Positions 17,061 through 23,903 of a stretch of DNA of 25,714 nt are shown here, one piece after another (positions within the stretch are counted from its first letter, which is position 1; each line of letters starts with the position of its first letter). The stretch spans positions 1 to 25,714 of IMG/VR virus record IMGVR_UViG_3300006916_000338; one strand, given 5' to 3'. The notes below the pieces were generated by a model that did not search any database, was not told the DNA's origin, and saw only the letters and a list, made by a program, of their open reading frames with translations. This stretch comes from a virus. A program made the translations under genes and the position numbers.

Positions 17061-18641
17061 TTAATAACCAAAGGTAGCATCAGCTACTCGCATTCCGTTG
17101 TAGTGTGATCCACCAGAATCAAAATCAAAAACACTAAAACGTGGTCTTGACATGATACCATATCTTAACGCATCGTACAAGTGGTCTTCTGCATGAGTGT
17201 CGATGTCTTCTGGATTTTTCTTATCAATTGGTAATGCAGGTAGCTGTGAAATAAGATTAGTACAATTTTTAAAAAACACTAGTCTAGGTTCTTCCGTATA
17301 CTCGTCTACCTGTAAGCGTCTGTGTATTTCGTTTTTACCTGCTACACGAGAACCTTTGGAGCGATCAGATGGACGCCAACGACAGCCACGTTGTATCATT
17401 TGTTCTGCAAGACTTGGCCCTGTATCACCACGTTTGTGCCAAAGCGAACTGTCCAACACACCGTACTTAATATTACCGTCACCTGCCTCTAGTTCATTAA
17501 CCATGTCGGCAAGATCAACCGCAAGTACTTTGCTAACGTATAGTTCACGGTATACAATAAGTTGTTCACTAGGGGATACAGCGAACCATATAACGCCAGA
17601 ATAACTTCCATAACCATAATCACATGCCCTAAACTTAACCCAGTTGTGTGGAATATCAAAAGGTTCAACTACGTGTACATTTCTATCGAACTCCGTAAAG
17701 GCTGCGCCCTCTTTAATATCCCAGTCACCTTCAAGCAACTGTCTACGCTGCTGCTCCGGTAGAGATAAAAGCATGGCTTCGTAGTCACCTTGCTCCGCTA
17801 GATATGGATTGTCCTTTAGTCTTGCAGGAATAAACCTACGTTTAAATAAAGGCTTACCTGCTTTAGGATGTCCAGCAGGGTACTTTAATTGCTCACCACT
17901 ATCAATATCGGTAGCTATAAACGACTCACCTGCAGGTGCAGGATCAATAAACATTTTTTTAACCCAGTGATGTCCTCTGCCGCCGGGGTTAGTAGTAGCT
18001 CTCATTGACAGTGGTAAAGCAGGGTCTGCAGTACGTAAGCGAGACCTCATGTAGTTCCACGCATAGGGCGTAGACCATTGAGTTAACTCATCAAATCCTA
18101 TCCAACTAAAAGCTAGACCTTGGTAACGTGTAACGTCTTGGTCTTTGTCTAGGTAACTTAACCACAGTGTAGCACCAGAGGGTGCAGTCCATGTCATCTT
18201 ACGTTCTGACCACTTAATACCGGGCCAAATCTTTGGGTACATTTCCTGCGACTTAGTAATAAGTTCTCTTAGTTCTTCCGTAGTATGTCGTAGTAGCAAG
18301 CCTGTAAAAGCCGGGATGCCCATGTAGCGTAACGGATCAGCCAACATGGCGTAGCTCTTACCCCCACCAGCACTGCCACCATATAGTACTTCACGCTCAC
18401 TAGACGCAAGGAAGTCAGTTTGTGGTCCTTTATTAGGCTTAAAGATTACGTTGTGTTGCTCTTCAACCTTCTGAGTAAACTCATCTACTATTACTGTAGG
18501 ATTAAGCTGCTTTGTTGCTACTGTCTTTTTCTTTTGCGCCGATACGTTTACTTTCGATTTCTTCCGCTTTGGCGATTGCCTTTTTCGCATAGTCTGCCCA
18601 TCTGCGTAGGCTTCCAGCTTTGTTTTTTCTTTGTCGCTCAT
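17061..18641 (-). CDS. terL: Terminase large subunit (526 aa)
   Basis: DNA-packaging motor. The ATPase half has a Walker A, GGSAGGGKS (residues 88-96), a Walker B, IGFDE (181-185), and an ATTNPGG coupling motif (215-221). The nuclease half has acidic residues in CDYGYGS (D341), GVLDSSLW (D397) and DHLYDALRY (D486, D490), as expected for the RNase H-like headful or cos-cleaving domain. The first 45 residues are basic and lie in DNA shared with the upstream HTH gene (140-base overlap), so translation may really begin later, for instance at the ATG at 18593. No strong RBS is seen for either. The stop lies 10 bases before the portal start. Confidence 0.93.
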   Translation of the reverse strand: MSDKEKTKLEAYADGQTMRKRQSPKRKKSKVNVSAQKKKTVATKQLNPTVIVDEFTQKVEEQHNVIFKPNKGPQTDFLASSEREVLYGGSAGGGKSYAMLADPLRYMGIPAFTGLLLRHTTEELRELITKSQEMYPKIWPGIKWSERKMTWTAPSGATLWLSYLDKDQDVTRYQGLAFSWIGFDELTQWSTPYAWNYMRSRLRTADPALPLSMRATTNPGGRGHHWVKKMFIDPAPAGESFIATDIDSGEQLKYPAGHPKAGKPLFKRRFIPARLKDNPYLAEQGDYEAMLLSLPEQQRRQLLEGDWDIKEGAAFTEFDRNVHVVEPFDIPHNWVKFRACDYGYGSYSGVIWFAVSPSEQLIVYRELYVSKVLAVDLADMVNELEAGDGNIKYGVLDSSLWHKRGDTGPSLAEQMIQRGCRWRPSDRSKGSRVAGKNEIHRRLQVDEYTEEPRLVFFKNCTNLISQLPALPIDKKNPEDIDTHAEDHLYDALRYGIMSRPRFSVFDFDSGGSHYNGMRVADATFGY

Positions 18642-18921
18642 TGTCCAACCGTTTCTTTAATCCTACGTGCGATATGGACCTGCCAGTATTTCTTGCAAGC
18701 CAATTCGCCACTTCTCGATATGAATACTGTTTAAGGTATTTCTTTGCTTGTTCAAGCATATCAAGTTCGTGTTCAATTGGCAAGAGAATTTGTGTATCCT
18801 CTGGATCAATTTCGTAACCAAAAGGAATGGTTCTTGCTACACGTGGGATTGGAACCCATTCATTATCTTCTTTTAGATCGGTTGGCTGTGGAAGTTTCCA
18901 CGTACCTACTTTCTTAGTCAT
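18502..18921 (-). CDS. HTH protein encoded between the terminase subunits (139 aa)
   Basis: Contains IPRVARTIPFGYEIDPEDTQ and a helical core with a helix-turn-helix look: YSYREVANWLARNTGRSISHVG followed by LKKRLDNERQRK. This part resembles recombinase/resolvase-type HTHs. The C-terminal third is Lys/Ala/Glu-rich and helical. Three consecutive ATGs open the frame (18927, 18924, 18921); AGGA fits the last one best. The 5' end overlaps the small terminase gene and the 3' end overlaps the large terminase by 140 bases. It may be a second DNA-recognition factor for packaging. The HTH is well supported, the role is inferred from position. Confidence 0.7.
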   Translation of the reverse strand: MTKKVGTWKLPQPTDLKEDNEWVPIPRVARTIPFGYEIDPEDTQILLPIEHELDMLEQAKKYLKQYSYREVANWLARNTGRSISHVGLKKRLDNERQRKNKAGSLRRWADYAKKAIAKAEEIESKRIGAKEKDSSNKAA

Positions 18922-19288
18922 CATCATCCTGTGGGTTTTTAGCTGGCATTAACATAACACCACCCTTTGCCTCTACTTGCATCTTTTCAGTTTTAACCAA
19001 ACCTGTACGATCAAGTAATTCTTTAGCTGCCTGCATCTTATCACGAATACCTAGCTCTGTAGGATCATATAGCGCACCCACCATAGCCATTGCAGCTTTG
19101 GGGGCGTTACGTGCAAGGTAACTATGTGTCACATCAATAATCTCTTCCTTAAGACTATTTGTAACTTCAGTGTTAGAAGTATTAGCTGAGTAACCCGCCA
19201 ACATTTTAGCGGAGGTAATGTCACCACCCGCTTCATCCATAAGGACAGCTAAGAACTTTTGTTGACGCTCAGTTAACTCACGTGCCAT
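18914..19288 (-). CDS. terS: Terminase small subunit (124 aa)
   Basis: Recognises the packaging site on the viral DNA and hands it to the large subunit. The N-terminus LTERQQKFLAVLMDEAGGDI followed by SAKMLAGYS is the classic HTH of this family (LT-KQ-KF----- ... A--AGYS). A central helix pair includes SYLARNAPKAAMAMVGAL and IRDKMQAAKELLDRTGLV, the oligomerisation part also seen in relatives. The tail is acidic (DDDD end). AAAGGAAG lies upstream of the ATG. It is immediately upstream of the HTH gene and the large terminase, in the same transcript. Confidence 0.8.
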   Translation of the reverse strand: MARELTERQQKFLAVLMDEAGGDITSAKMLAGYSANTSNTEVTNSLKEEIIDVTHSYLARNAPKAAMAMVGALYDPTELGIRDKMQAAKELLDRTGLVKTEKMQVEAKGGVMLMPAKNPQDDDD

Positions 19289-19301
19289 AATACTTCCTTT
19301 A

Positions 19302-19754
19302 TTACATTAACTCGAAATGTGGGCCATCAATAAATGGTCTACGGCCTTGGCTACGGCGTAAGTCTACGTATGCCATCATTGCATCTTCAGCTGTACCTGC
19401 ATAAGTACGAATGTCACCCTCTGACCAAGCTGCACCCCACTTAATGGCTACACCAAGTTCCTTAGCTGCCTCTTTCATTGCGTCACAAAGATCATCATAG
19501 ACATTGAGTTCCCATACGCCCTTACCATCTACGTAAGCCATAAGGTCTACGGCTCTACCTTCTAGGTGTTTGGACTTCATAGTCTGGGACTTACCTGCCG
19601 CTACAAGTTTCTCTTGCTCTTCTACTGTGCGTAGACCATAGATAACTCCAAAGTCTACCTTGGTTAGCTCAATAGCACGTTTGACTACAGCGACTAGTTT
19701 CTCATCTACGCCTTCCATCTTAGCTAGGCTACGACTTGATAGTTTAAATGCCAT
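19302..19754 (-). CDS. Endolysin: M15-type L-alanyl-D-glutamate endopeptidase (150 aa)
   Basis: Cuts peptide stems of peptidoglycan at lysis. The zinc-binding pattern of M15 peptidases is complete: SKHLEGRAVD (H63, D70) and DGPHFEL (H146). YGLRTVEEQ near residue 40 matches the conserved arginine segment upstream. The region between the tryptophan-containing KWGAAWSEGD and the last histidine is about 20 residues longer than in compact members and includes TAEDAMMAYVDLRRSQG. There is no signal peptide, so export depends on the holin encoded just upstream on the same transcript. The RBS is weak and translation may be coupled to the holin gene, which ends two bases before. Confidence 0.88.
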   Translation of the reverse strand: MAFKLSSRSLAKMEGVDEKLVAVVKRAIELTKVDFGVIYGLRTVEEQEKLVAAGKSQTMKSKHLEGRAVDLMAYVDGKGVWELNVYDDLCDAMKEAAKELGVAIKWGAAWSEGDIRTYAGTAEDAMMAYVDLRRSQGRRPFIDGPHFELM

Positions 19755-19755
19755 A

Positions 19756-20112
19756 TTATTTTTTACCTGTAAAGAATTTAGATACTGATCTCATACCAAT
19801 GCTTGCACTTACAATACCACCCAGTGAATACTGATACCACGTAGGCATAGACTCAAGGGATGCAAAGCCAGCCTGTACAATTTGGTTACCCCAGTCACCA
19901 CAAAATGCAAGGATAAGAGGAATACTAAATAACAAAGTAATCCACTCGTCCTTCCAAGAGTTCTGGGTACTGTTCATTGCAGCAATGTCCCAGTCAAGCT
20001 CACCTGTTGCTTGCTTAACACGGATTTCTGCATTGGCTTTTTGTATTGCTACCTTACCGTCAAGGTAAGAAGAAGCAAGACCACCTACTGCACCTATGAT
20101 CTGACCTATCAT
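19756..20112 (-). CDS. Holin of the three-transmembrane, gene-transfer-agent type (118 aa)
   Basis: Forms lesions in the inner membrane that let the endolysin out. A Gly/Ala-rich N-terminal segment (residues 1-17, MIGQIIGAVGGLASSYL) precedes a hydrophilic stretch and the WKDEW motif (53-57), which I recognise from the GTA_holin_3TM family. Hydrophobic helices follow at about 58-74 (ITLLFSIPLILAFCGDW) and 92-110, with a basic tail KFFTGKK. The family is typical of alphaproteobacterial phages and gene transfer agents. The start overlaps the upstream stop by four bases (ATGA). Neighbouring endolysin and membrane genes support the role. Confidence 0.82.
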   Translation of the reverse strand: MIGQIIGAVGGLASSYLDGKVAIQKANAEIRVKQATGELDWDIAAMNSTQNSWKDEWITLLFSIPLILAFCGDWGNQIVQAGFASLESMPTWYQYSLGGIVSASIGMRSVSKFFTGKK

Positions 20113-20354
20113 TTATTATAACTCTCTTCGTGTACTACACGTGTTGGTGTTACTGTAGTCTTAGACTCTTTGCCCATCCAGATACCAAAACATCCTGTGA
20201 GAGCGCCCATACAGACTGATACAAGGCCAGACTGTGCTACACTAGGATCAGGTAGTGACATAAACCAGTGTACCGCTTGATACGTCAGTACAGTGACTGC
20301 CAGCATCATAAGCCGAGGTAGTACTTTCCAATCGTCTAGTACTGTATTAGCCAT
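20109..20354 (-). CDS. Small two-helix membrane protein of the lysis cassette (81 aa)
   Basis: Hydropathy shows two membrane helices at about residues 12-34 (LPRLMMLAVTVLTYQAVHWF) and 41-62 (QSGLVSVCMGALTGCFGIWM), with a short polar link and a hydrophilic C-terminal tail of 20 residues. It is translationally coupled to the holin (ATGA) and to the gene upstream (TAATG). It could be an antiholin, a second holin or a spanin partner; it has no lipobox and no long periplasmic domain, so spanin is least likely. I do not recognise a named family. Confidence 0.7.
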   Translation of the reverse strand: MANTVLDDWKVLPRLMMLAVTVLTYQAVHWFMSLPDPSVAQSGLVSVCMGALTGCFGIWMGKESKTTVTPTRVVHEESYNK

Positions 20355-20611
20355 TACGTCCTCCGAAAACGTTTAGCCGTTTTAGCTGCCGCTTTAGGTT
20401 GCTTAGAAAATTGTTTACCCGCTTGAGTATCTTTTCTTTTCTTAGCTGTACTTGCTGCATACTCTTTGTTAGACATAGCTTTAATAGCGCCAGCCGGAAG
20501 GTAACGCTCTCCAGTAGCTTTTGGACCTTGTGTAGAAGGTTTACCACTTTTGGTTCTCCAGTCTTGTTTCGTCCATCTATTAAGACTTTTTTGTGATTTG
20601 GATAGGGCCAT
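20354..20611 (-). CDS. Small basic protein, DUF5872-like (85 aa)
   Basis: A Lys/Arg-rich protein with KSQKSLNRWTKQDWRTKSGK, then GERYLPAGAIKAMSNKEYAA and a TAKKRKDTQAGKQFSKQP tail. The motif set SLxxWxxQxWRTKSGK ... GERYLP ... KKRxDTxxGKQFSxQP is one I know from many marine phages and large DNA viruses and recall as DUF5872. The function is unknown; the charge suggests nucleic-acid binding. Its start overlaps the stop of the 62-residue gene (TAATG), and its stop overlaps the next start, so it is one of a coupled string of small genes. Confidence 0.75.
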   Translation of the reverse strand: MALSKSQKSLNRWTKQDWRTKSGKPSTQGPKATGERYLPAGAIKAMSNKEYAASTAKKRKDTQAGKQFSKQPKAAAKTAKRFRRT

Positions 20612-20799
20612 TATTTATAGCCCCCACCTTTTGCTTTGTATTGCTTTGCAACCATTTGTGCCTTACGTGCGCTCCACTGTCCGGGCTTTCCACCTTTGCC
20701 ACCAGCTTTAACAGAGGCAACAAGACGCTTGCGCATAGTAGGCTTAGTATAATTACCTGCCGCATTAACCGTTGAAGATTTTTTGGGAGATTTCGCCAC
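20611..20799 (-). CDS. Small basic conserved phage protein, GTG start (62 aa)
   Basis: Encodes AGNYTKPTMRKRLVASVKAG and GGKPGQWSARKAQMVAKQYK, a short pattern widely seen in marine phages and often linked with the DUF5872-like gene. I place the start at the GTG at 20799 because homologs as I recall them begin MAKSPKKS and because GGA lies about eight bases upstream. The TTG at 20811 would add four residues with no support. The 5' end overlaps the DUF1127 gene by 35 bases in another frame. It is strongly basic and Gly-rich. A DNA- or RNA-binding role, or packaging in the head, is conjecture. Confidence 0.72.
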   Translation of the reverse strand: MAKSPKKSSTVNAAGNYTKPTMRKRLVASVKAGGKGGKPGQWSARKAQMVAKQYKAKGGGYK

Positions 20800-20914
20800 G
20801 TGTAATTCCAATATCTTTTAGTTCTTTATCGGACATATTACGAAGCAACCAATAATCTGCACGGCGTTGTTGTGCTACTGCGACTGCTTCAAACCAATTA
20901 ATTAACCATTTCAT
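20765..20914 (-). CDS. DUF1127 (YjiS-like) small protein encoded by the phage (49 aa)
   Basis: The ATG at 20914 is preceded by a strong AAGGAG at eight bases; a start further upstream lacks one. The protein opens MKWLINWFEAVAVAQQRRAD and its second half, LLRNMSDKELKDIGITRGEI, is the DUF1127 signature (L--M-D-EL-DIGI-RG-I). In alphaproteobacteria such proteins are arginine-rich and very small; some bind RNA and influence small-RNA turnover and growth control. A phage copy could act on host RNA metabolism, but that is inference. It is the first gene of a leftward run that leads into the lysis and packaging genes and has its own promoter candidate. Confidence 0.8.
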   Translation of the reverse strand: MKWLINWFEAVAVAQQRRADYWLLRNMSDKELKDIGITRGEISQKIFNG

Positions 20915-20939
20915 GTTTATAACTCCTTGTATCATGAAT

Positions 20940-20962
20940 GTATACTTACATATCAAGTATAC
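20940..20962. promoter_or_regulatory. Inverted repeat in the DUF1127 leader
   Basis: GTATACTT (20940-20947) and AAGTATAC (20955-20962) form a perfect 8-bp inverted repeat with a seven-base spacer. It lies between the predicted promoter (20984-21012) and the start codon of the DUF1127 gene. It could be an operator or a leader hairpin. A related GTGTATACTTA string occurs in the divergent region near 23690. Confidence 0.5.
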
Positions 20963-20983
20963 AAAGAAGTTATACCATAGTTA

Positions 20984-21012
20984 GTTATATCATACTATAG
21001 ACAATAATGCAA
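20984..21012 (-). promoter_or_regulatory. Promoter for the DUF1127/lysis/packaging genes
   Basis: The minus strand has TTGCAT (21007-21012), a 17-base spacer and TATAAC (20984-20989). The match is moderate, but the -10 lies within the 13-mer TAGTTATATCATA that is also present at the capsid promoter. It sits in the only sizeable gap (106 bases) in this part of the leftward gene run. Confidence 0.5.
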
Positions 21013-21020
21013 CCCCGCTA

Positions 21021-21380
21021 TTACCCTACTGGGACGAAGGTCTCAGTTACAGTAAGGATAGTGTCAATATGCCCAGCGGAAGTAGGTACGTTTTGTATCT
21101 TATCGCCCGGTTGTAGTACTAGGTCAATGTTTGTAAAGGTAATGTAATCACCTGAATTTAGACTCTTGCCTGACAGAAAGTGAGATGTGTAGTTATCAGC
21201 TGCTACGTACCACTCTACATCTACAGAGTTTGTACTACCACCACCATTAACTATGTGGATGAACGTAACCTCAGCTACACAGTTAGCAGGGCATGTATAT
21301 ACAACCTCTGTAGCGGTGCCACTATTGTGACCATACACAGAACGCATACGTGCTGGTTTACCTTGATTAAGTAAAGACAT
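21021..21380 (-). CDS. Probable small structural (beta-sandwich) protein (119 aa)
   Basis: The composition is that of a beta-rich virion protein: it has EVVYTCPANCVAEVTFIHIV near residue 25, VEWYVAADNY in the middle and LQPGDKIQNVPTSAGHIDTI towards the end. I recognise the general pattern (small decoration or fibre-like phage proteins with a CPANCxAxV strand) but not a named family. There are two cysteines close together and no membrane segment. The RBS is weak. It precedes the promoter for the DUF1127 operon and follows a block of basic proteins. It could decorate the head or tail; that is a guess. Confidence 0.6.
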   Translation of the reverse strand: MSLLNQGKPARMRSVYGHNSGTATEVVYTCPANCVAEVTFIHIVNGGGSTNSVDVEWYVAADNYTSHFLSGKSLNSGDYITFTNIDLVLQPGDKIQNVPTSAGHIDTILTVTETFVPVG

Positions 21381-21385
21381 GTAGT

Positions 21386-21964
21386 CTATTTATTCCCGTT
21401 AAGTTCATTCATATAAACTTCAAATGCAGATTTAGTTTTACCCATGTTAACTGGCAAACCAGTCTTTTTCTTTTCTGCAGGTGTCATCTTACTCCACTTA
21501 GCATAAGTTAGGTAAGGACTACTGCCCTTAAATGGTGCAGTAGTTTTTTTATTTGCTATGTACGCTTTAGCTTTGACAAGGTTTTCCTGTCTACGTCTAG
21601 CTGCATCTGCTTTAATTTTAGCATTGGCTGCATCTACTTCTCTCTTCTCGGCTACCGTCATGTCACCGTAACCATTACCTGCACGAGTTATTGTATCGGG
21701 ACGTGCTTTAGGTCGTGTAGATTTAACTGGTCTAGCTTTAGGGCGTAAGGAAGTTTTTACTGCTGCAGCTGATTCAGATTTCTTATTAGTTTTAGATTTA
21801 CCAAAATCATTGGCCCACTGAGTAAGTGTCTTACCGGACTTCTTAAGTTCCTCTGCAGTTACTGCAAGTTTCTTTGTACCCTTCTTATCATAGAAGAATT
21901 TAGAACCTGCCTTCTTTGCAGCTGCCACTGTACGAGGTTTACCAGCTAGTTTGTCCTTAGCCAT
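21386..21964 (-). CDS. Lysine-rich protein with RPKARP repeats (192 aa)
   Basis: A very basic protein. The first 60 residues alternate Lys/Ala/Gly (AGKPRTVAAAKKAGSKFFYD, then GTKKLAVTAEELKKSGKTL). The middle has two close RPKARP repeats (about residues 75-90), and later come helices rich in Ala/Lys/Arg (DAANAKIKADAARRRQENL). The end has YAKWSKMTPAEKKKTGLPVN. No enzyme motif is seen. This composition suggests DNA binding or packaging inside the head, as for other lysine-rich genes in this block. AGGAG lies seven bases upstream of the start. Function not known. Confidence 0.65.
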   Translation of the reverse strand: MAKDKLAGKPRTVAAAKKAGSKFFYDKKGTKKLAVTAEELKKSGKTLTQWANDFGKSKTNKKSESAAAVKTSLRPKARPVKSTRPKARPDTITRAGNGYGDMTVAEKREVDAANAKIKADAARRRQENLVKAKAYIANKKTTAPFKGSSPYLTYAKWSKMTPAEKKKTGLPVNMGKTKSAFEVYMNELNGNK

Positions 21965-21979
21965 ATGCTATCTCCTAAG

Positions 21980-22261
21980 TTACTCTGTAGTCCACGCTTC
22001 ATTCTCAGGAGTAGCAGGATCATCTTTTACAAAGTAACCCTTCTCTGTACGTGCCCGTACTTTCTTACCCGTTTTCTTTTTCTCAGTTTTAGCTGCCGTG
22101 ACTTTAGAGCTAAGTATTTCTTGGACCTTACCATCTGAACACCAGTAATCTCCATACGGATCAAAGGCTGCAAGTACATCACCTAAGCGTGTAGTTACAG
22201 CTTCTTCCGTTACAAGATACCCATGTTCTTCAAGTACGGTTTTATAATCTAAGAATTTCAT
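21980..22261 (-). CDS. Hypothetical protein, start coupled to the Cys peptide gene (93 aa)
   Basis: I choose the ATG at 22261 because it overlaps the stop of the 29-residue gene as ATGA; the longer reading from 22282 would run through that gene. The protein opens MKFLDYKTVLEEHGYLVTEE and contains RLGDVLAAFDPYGDYWCSDG, a compact alpha/beta-looking half. A Lys-rich linker (KTEKKKTGKKVRARTEKGYF) and an acidic end follow. No family recognised. It belongs to the coupled string of small leftward genes. Confidence 0.62.
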   Translation of the reverse strand: MKFLDYKTVLEEHGYLVTEEAVTTRLGDVLAAFDPYGDYWCSDGKVQEILSSKVTAAKTEKKKTGKKVRARTEKGYFVKDDPATPENEAWTTE

Positions 22262-22347
22262 TTCTTCTTCTTTCCCATACATTTTCCTACTGCCTTACAT
22301 TTAAGAGGGGTAGGACACCCCTTACATGTTTTAAATTTAGGTGCCAT
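22258..22347 (-). CDS. Cysteine-rich mini-protein (29 aa)
   Basis: Reading from the ATG at 22347 gives MAPKFKTCKGCPTPLKCKAV and then GKCMGKKKK. Four cysteines sit at 8, 11, 17 and 23 (C-x2-C-x5-C-x5-C), with a Lys-rich end; this could bind one zinc or iron ion. The start overlaps the upstream stop as TAATG and the stop overlaps the next start as ATGA. Such exact coupling on both sides supports real translation. I recall similar CKGCPxPxKC peptides in other marine phages, always unannotated or hypothetical. The role is unknown. Confidence 0.65.
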   Translation of the reverse strand: MAPKFKTCKGCPTPLKCKAVGKCMGKKKK

Positions 22348-23108
22348 TATTTTTTATTTCCCTGTGTAGGTTTCATAGAGGCACCACAGTTAGCGTACCC
22401 ACCTCTACTATACTTTTTAGGTTTGGACATTCCACCTTTAGCAAGTCTAGGCTTTGCTTTAGCTTCTTGTTTACGCAACTCTTCAGCAAGTTCTTTTTTT
22501 GTCATGTCACTTGGCTTACGTGGCGTAGTTTTTTCTGAAAGTGCCATGCTTTTATCTAAAGTTACTGGTTTAGCCTTTTTATTAGCTATGCCTTGTTCCA
22601 TAGAGCGAACGTTTTTATACAGTTCAGCTGCCTCAATACGTTCTATAATAGTTTCATATTGAGATTTAGTTATAATATTATTTTTATAATCTGTATTTGC
22701 CTGTCTTGCAAAAGCGTTACGTGCAGCAGTAGGGAGCGAACGATATTTATCCATGCTCAGGGGTTTAGGACCAGCCTTAGTTAGCATAGCGGAAATTGAA
22801 CCAGTAGCATTTATTAAACGTTCTTTACTACTTTGTTTTTCAGTATCCTTAGATGGTCTATCCTCTGGCATTAATACTTCAGAAATATCACCAGAATCTT
22901 TTTTCTTAGTTTTAGCCTTGGCTTTTTGGCCTAGCTTTTCATTAGCTTCACGCTTTGCTTTAGCGGCTTTAGCTTTTGCTACTTGTTCTTTAACCAAAGA
23001 ATCTATGTCTTCTACTTTTTTATTACTATTCTTTTTTACATTTTTTGCAGACTTAGCTGCCTTCTTAGCTTTCATTGCTGCACGAGCAGCTGCCGACAAT
23101 ACACCCAT
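22347..23108 (-). CDS. Lysine/alanine-rich protein with a Gly-Asn-Cys tail motif (253 aa)
   Basis: The N-terminal 100 residues are an Ala/Lys/Glu helix-forming stretch (AARAAMKAKKAAKSAKNVKK, LVKEQVAKAKAAKAKREANE). The middle holds MDKYRSLPTAARNAFARQAN and a helix with QYETIIERIEAAELYKNV. The C-terminus has a KYSRGGYANCGASMKPTQ ending that I recall from several marine phage proteins as a short conserved tail. It may be a minor head or ejected protein, as inferred from basic composition and place. The RBS AAGGAAA is adequate. It is the upstream partner of the cysteine mini-protein gene. Confidence 0.65.
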   Translation of the reverse strand: MGVLSAAARAAMKAKKAAKSAKNVKKNSNKKVEDIDSLVKEQVAKAKAAKAKREANEKLGQKAKAKTKKKDSGDISEVLMPEDRPSKDTEKQSSKERLINATGSISAMLTKAGPKPLSMDKYRSLPTAARNAFARQANTDYKNNIITKSQYETIIERIEAAELYKNVRSMEQGIANKKAKPVTLDKSMALSEKTTPRKPSDMTKKELAEELRKQEAKAKPRLAKGGMSKPKKYSRGGYANCGASMKPTQGNKK

Positions 23109-23125
23109 TTTAATATTTCCTTATA

Positions 23126-23404
23126 TTACCATTTTACTTTATCTGCCCAGTAAGCTGCACTTAACTTACCACGCTTAATGTTCTTTGCATGACGTGCCTT
23201 AAAACTTGCACGTTTCTTCTTCATCTTGTCCGATTCACCTGCTTTAGGCTTACCTGCAGTACTTGCACCTTGCTCACCAAAGCGTATCATCTTAATGGTA
23301 GTACCTTCCTTAGCAAGTACTACATGAGATTTGGTAGGATGTTTAGGTGTACGCTTGGGTTTGTTATACCCACTGAATGTTTCACCTCTATATTCAACCG
23401 TCAT
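23126..23404 (-). CDS. Small basic conserved protein, DUF6321-like (92 aa)
   Basis: YRGETFSGYNKPKRTPKHPT, KMIRFGEQGASTAGKPKAGE and SFKARHAKNIKRGKLSAAYW followed by ADKVKW make a highly conserved pattern in marine phages and some giant viruses; I recall it as DUF6321 but have not checked. The FKARHAKNI-KGK-S-AYWA-KVKW end is especially distinctive. The function is unknown; it is often one of the most widely distributed small phage genes. The start is inside the end of the upstream 71-residue gene (11-base overlap), which indicates coupled translation. Confidence 0.75.
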   Translation of the reverse strand: MTVEYRGETFSGYNKPKRTPKHPTKSHVVLAKEGTTIKMIRFGEQGASTAGKPKAGESDKMKKKRASFKARHAKNIKRGKLSAAYWADKVKW

Positions 23405-23609
23405 GTCCGTCCGTCCAACCTTCCATACGCATAGCCCACTCTACGTGCTCTAACGTAAATGATTTACCGTAGTGGGCATCCACTGCAGTCTTTACATAAA
23501 ATACATCACTATGAGGAATGTGCAACTTATCTAAGTTACCATCTAATACATGTTTATAGAACTCTTCCAAAACATTGTCTGTATATAGTTTTACTGATTT
23601 TTTAGCCAT
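23394..23609 (-). CDS. Hypothetical protein, first gene of the leftward block (71 aa)
   Basis: The ATG at 23609 (MAKKSVKLYTDNVLEEFYKH) is preferred over a TTG at 23615. The rest includes SDVFYVKTAVDAHYGKSFTL and a C-terminal EHVEWAMRMEGWTDGHDG. It is a soluble, helical protein with no recognised family. The ribosome-binding site is weak. It is the most upstream leftward gene, adjoining the divergent AT-rich region, so its transcript probably starts there. Confidence 0.6.
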   Translation of the reverse strand: MAKKSVKLYTDNVLEEFYKHVLDGNLDKLHIPHSDVFYVKTAVDAHYGKSFTLEHVEWAMRMEGWTDGHDG

Positions 23610-23903
23610 TGTCAATACTTAATTACAAATCTCTCGCCTAAAGGCAATTTTCACTTACGTATATACTACATGTAAGTGTTGTACTGTACGTGTATACTTA
23701 TATGTTTATATAGTTAAGTATAATTATAAGTAAGTATATATACATTTAACTGTTTCACTGTACGTGTATCACTTTAAGTGACCCTACCCTAACACCTAAC
23801 ATATATAGTTTTACACATTCTACAATACATGTCAACCCCTAATCGTATAGTGTGTATGTATTGTGATATATGTTACAGCTTTGTTACACGTATGTTACTT
23901 ACT

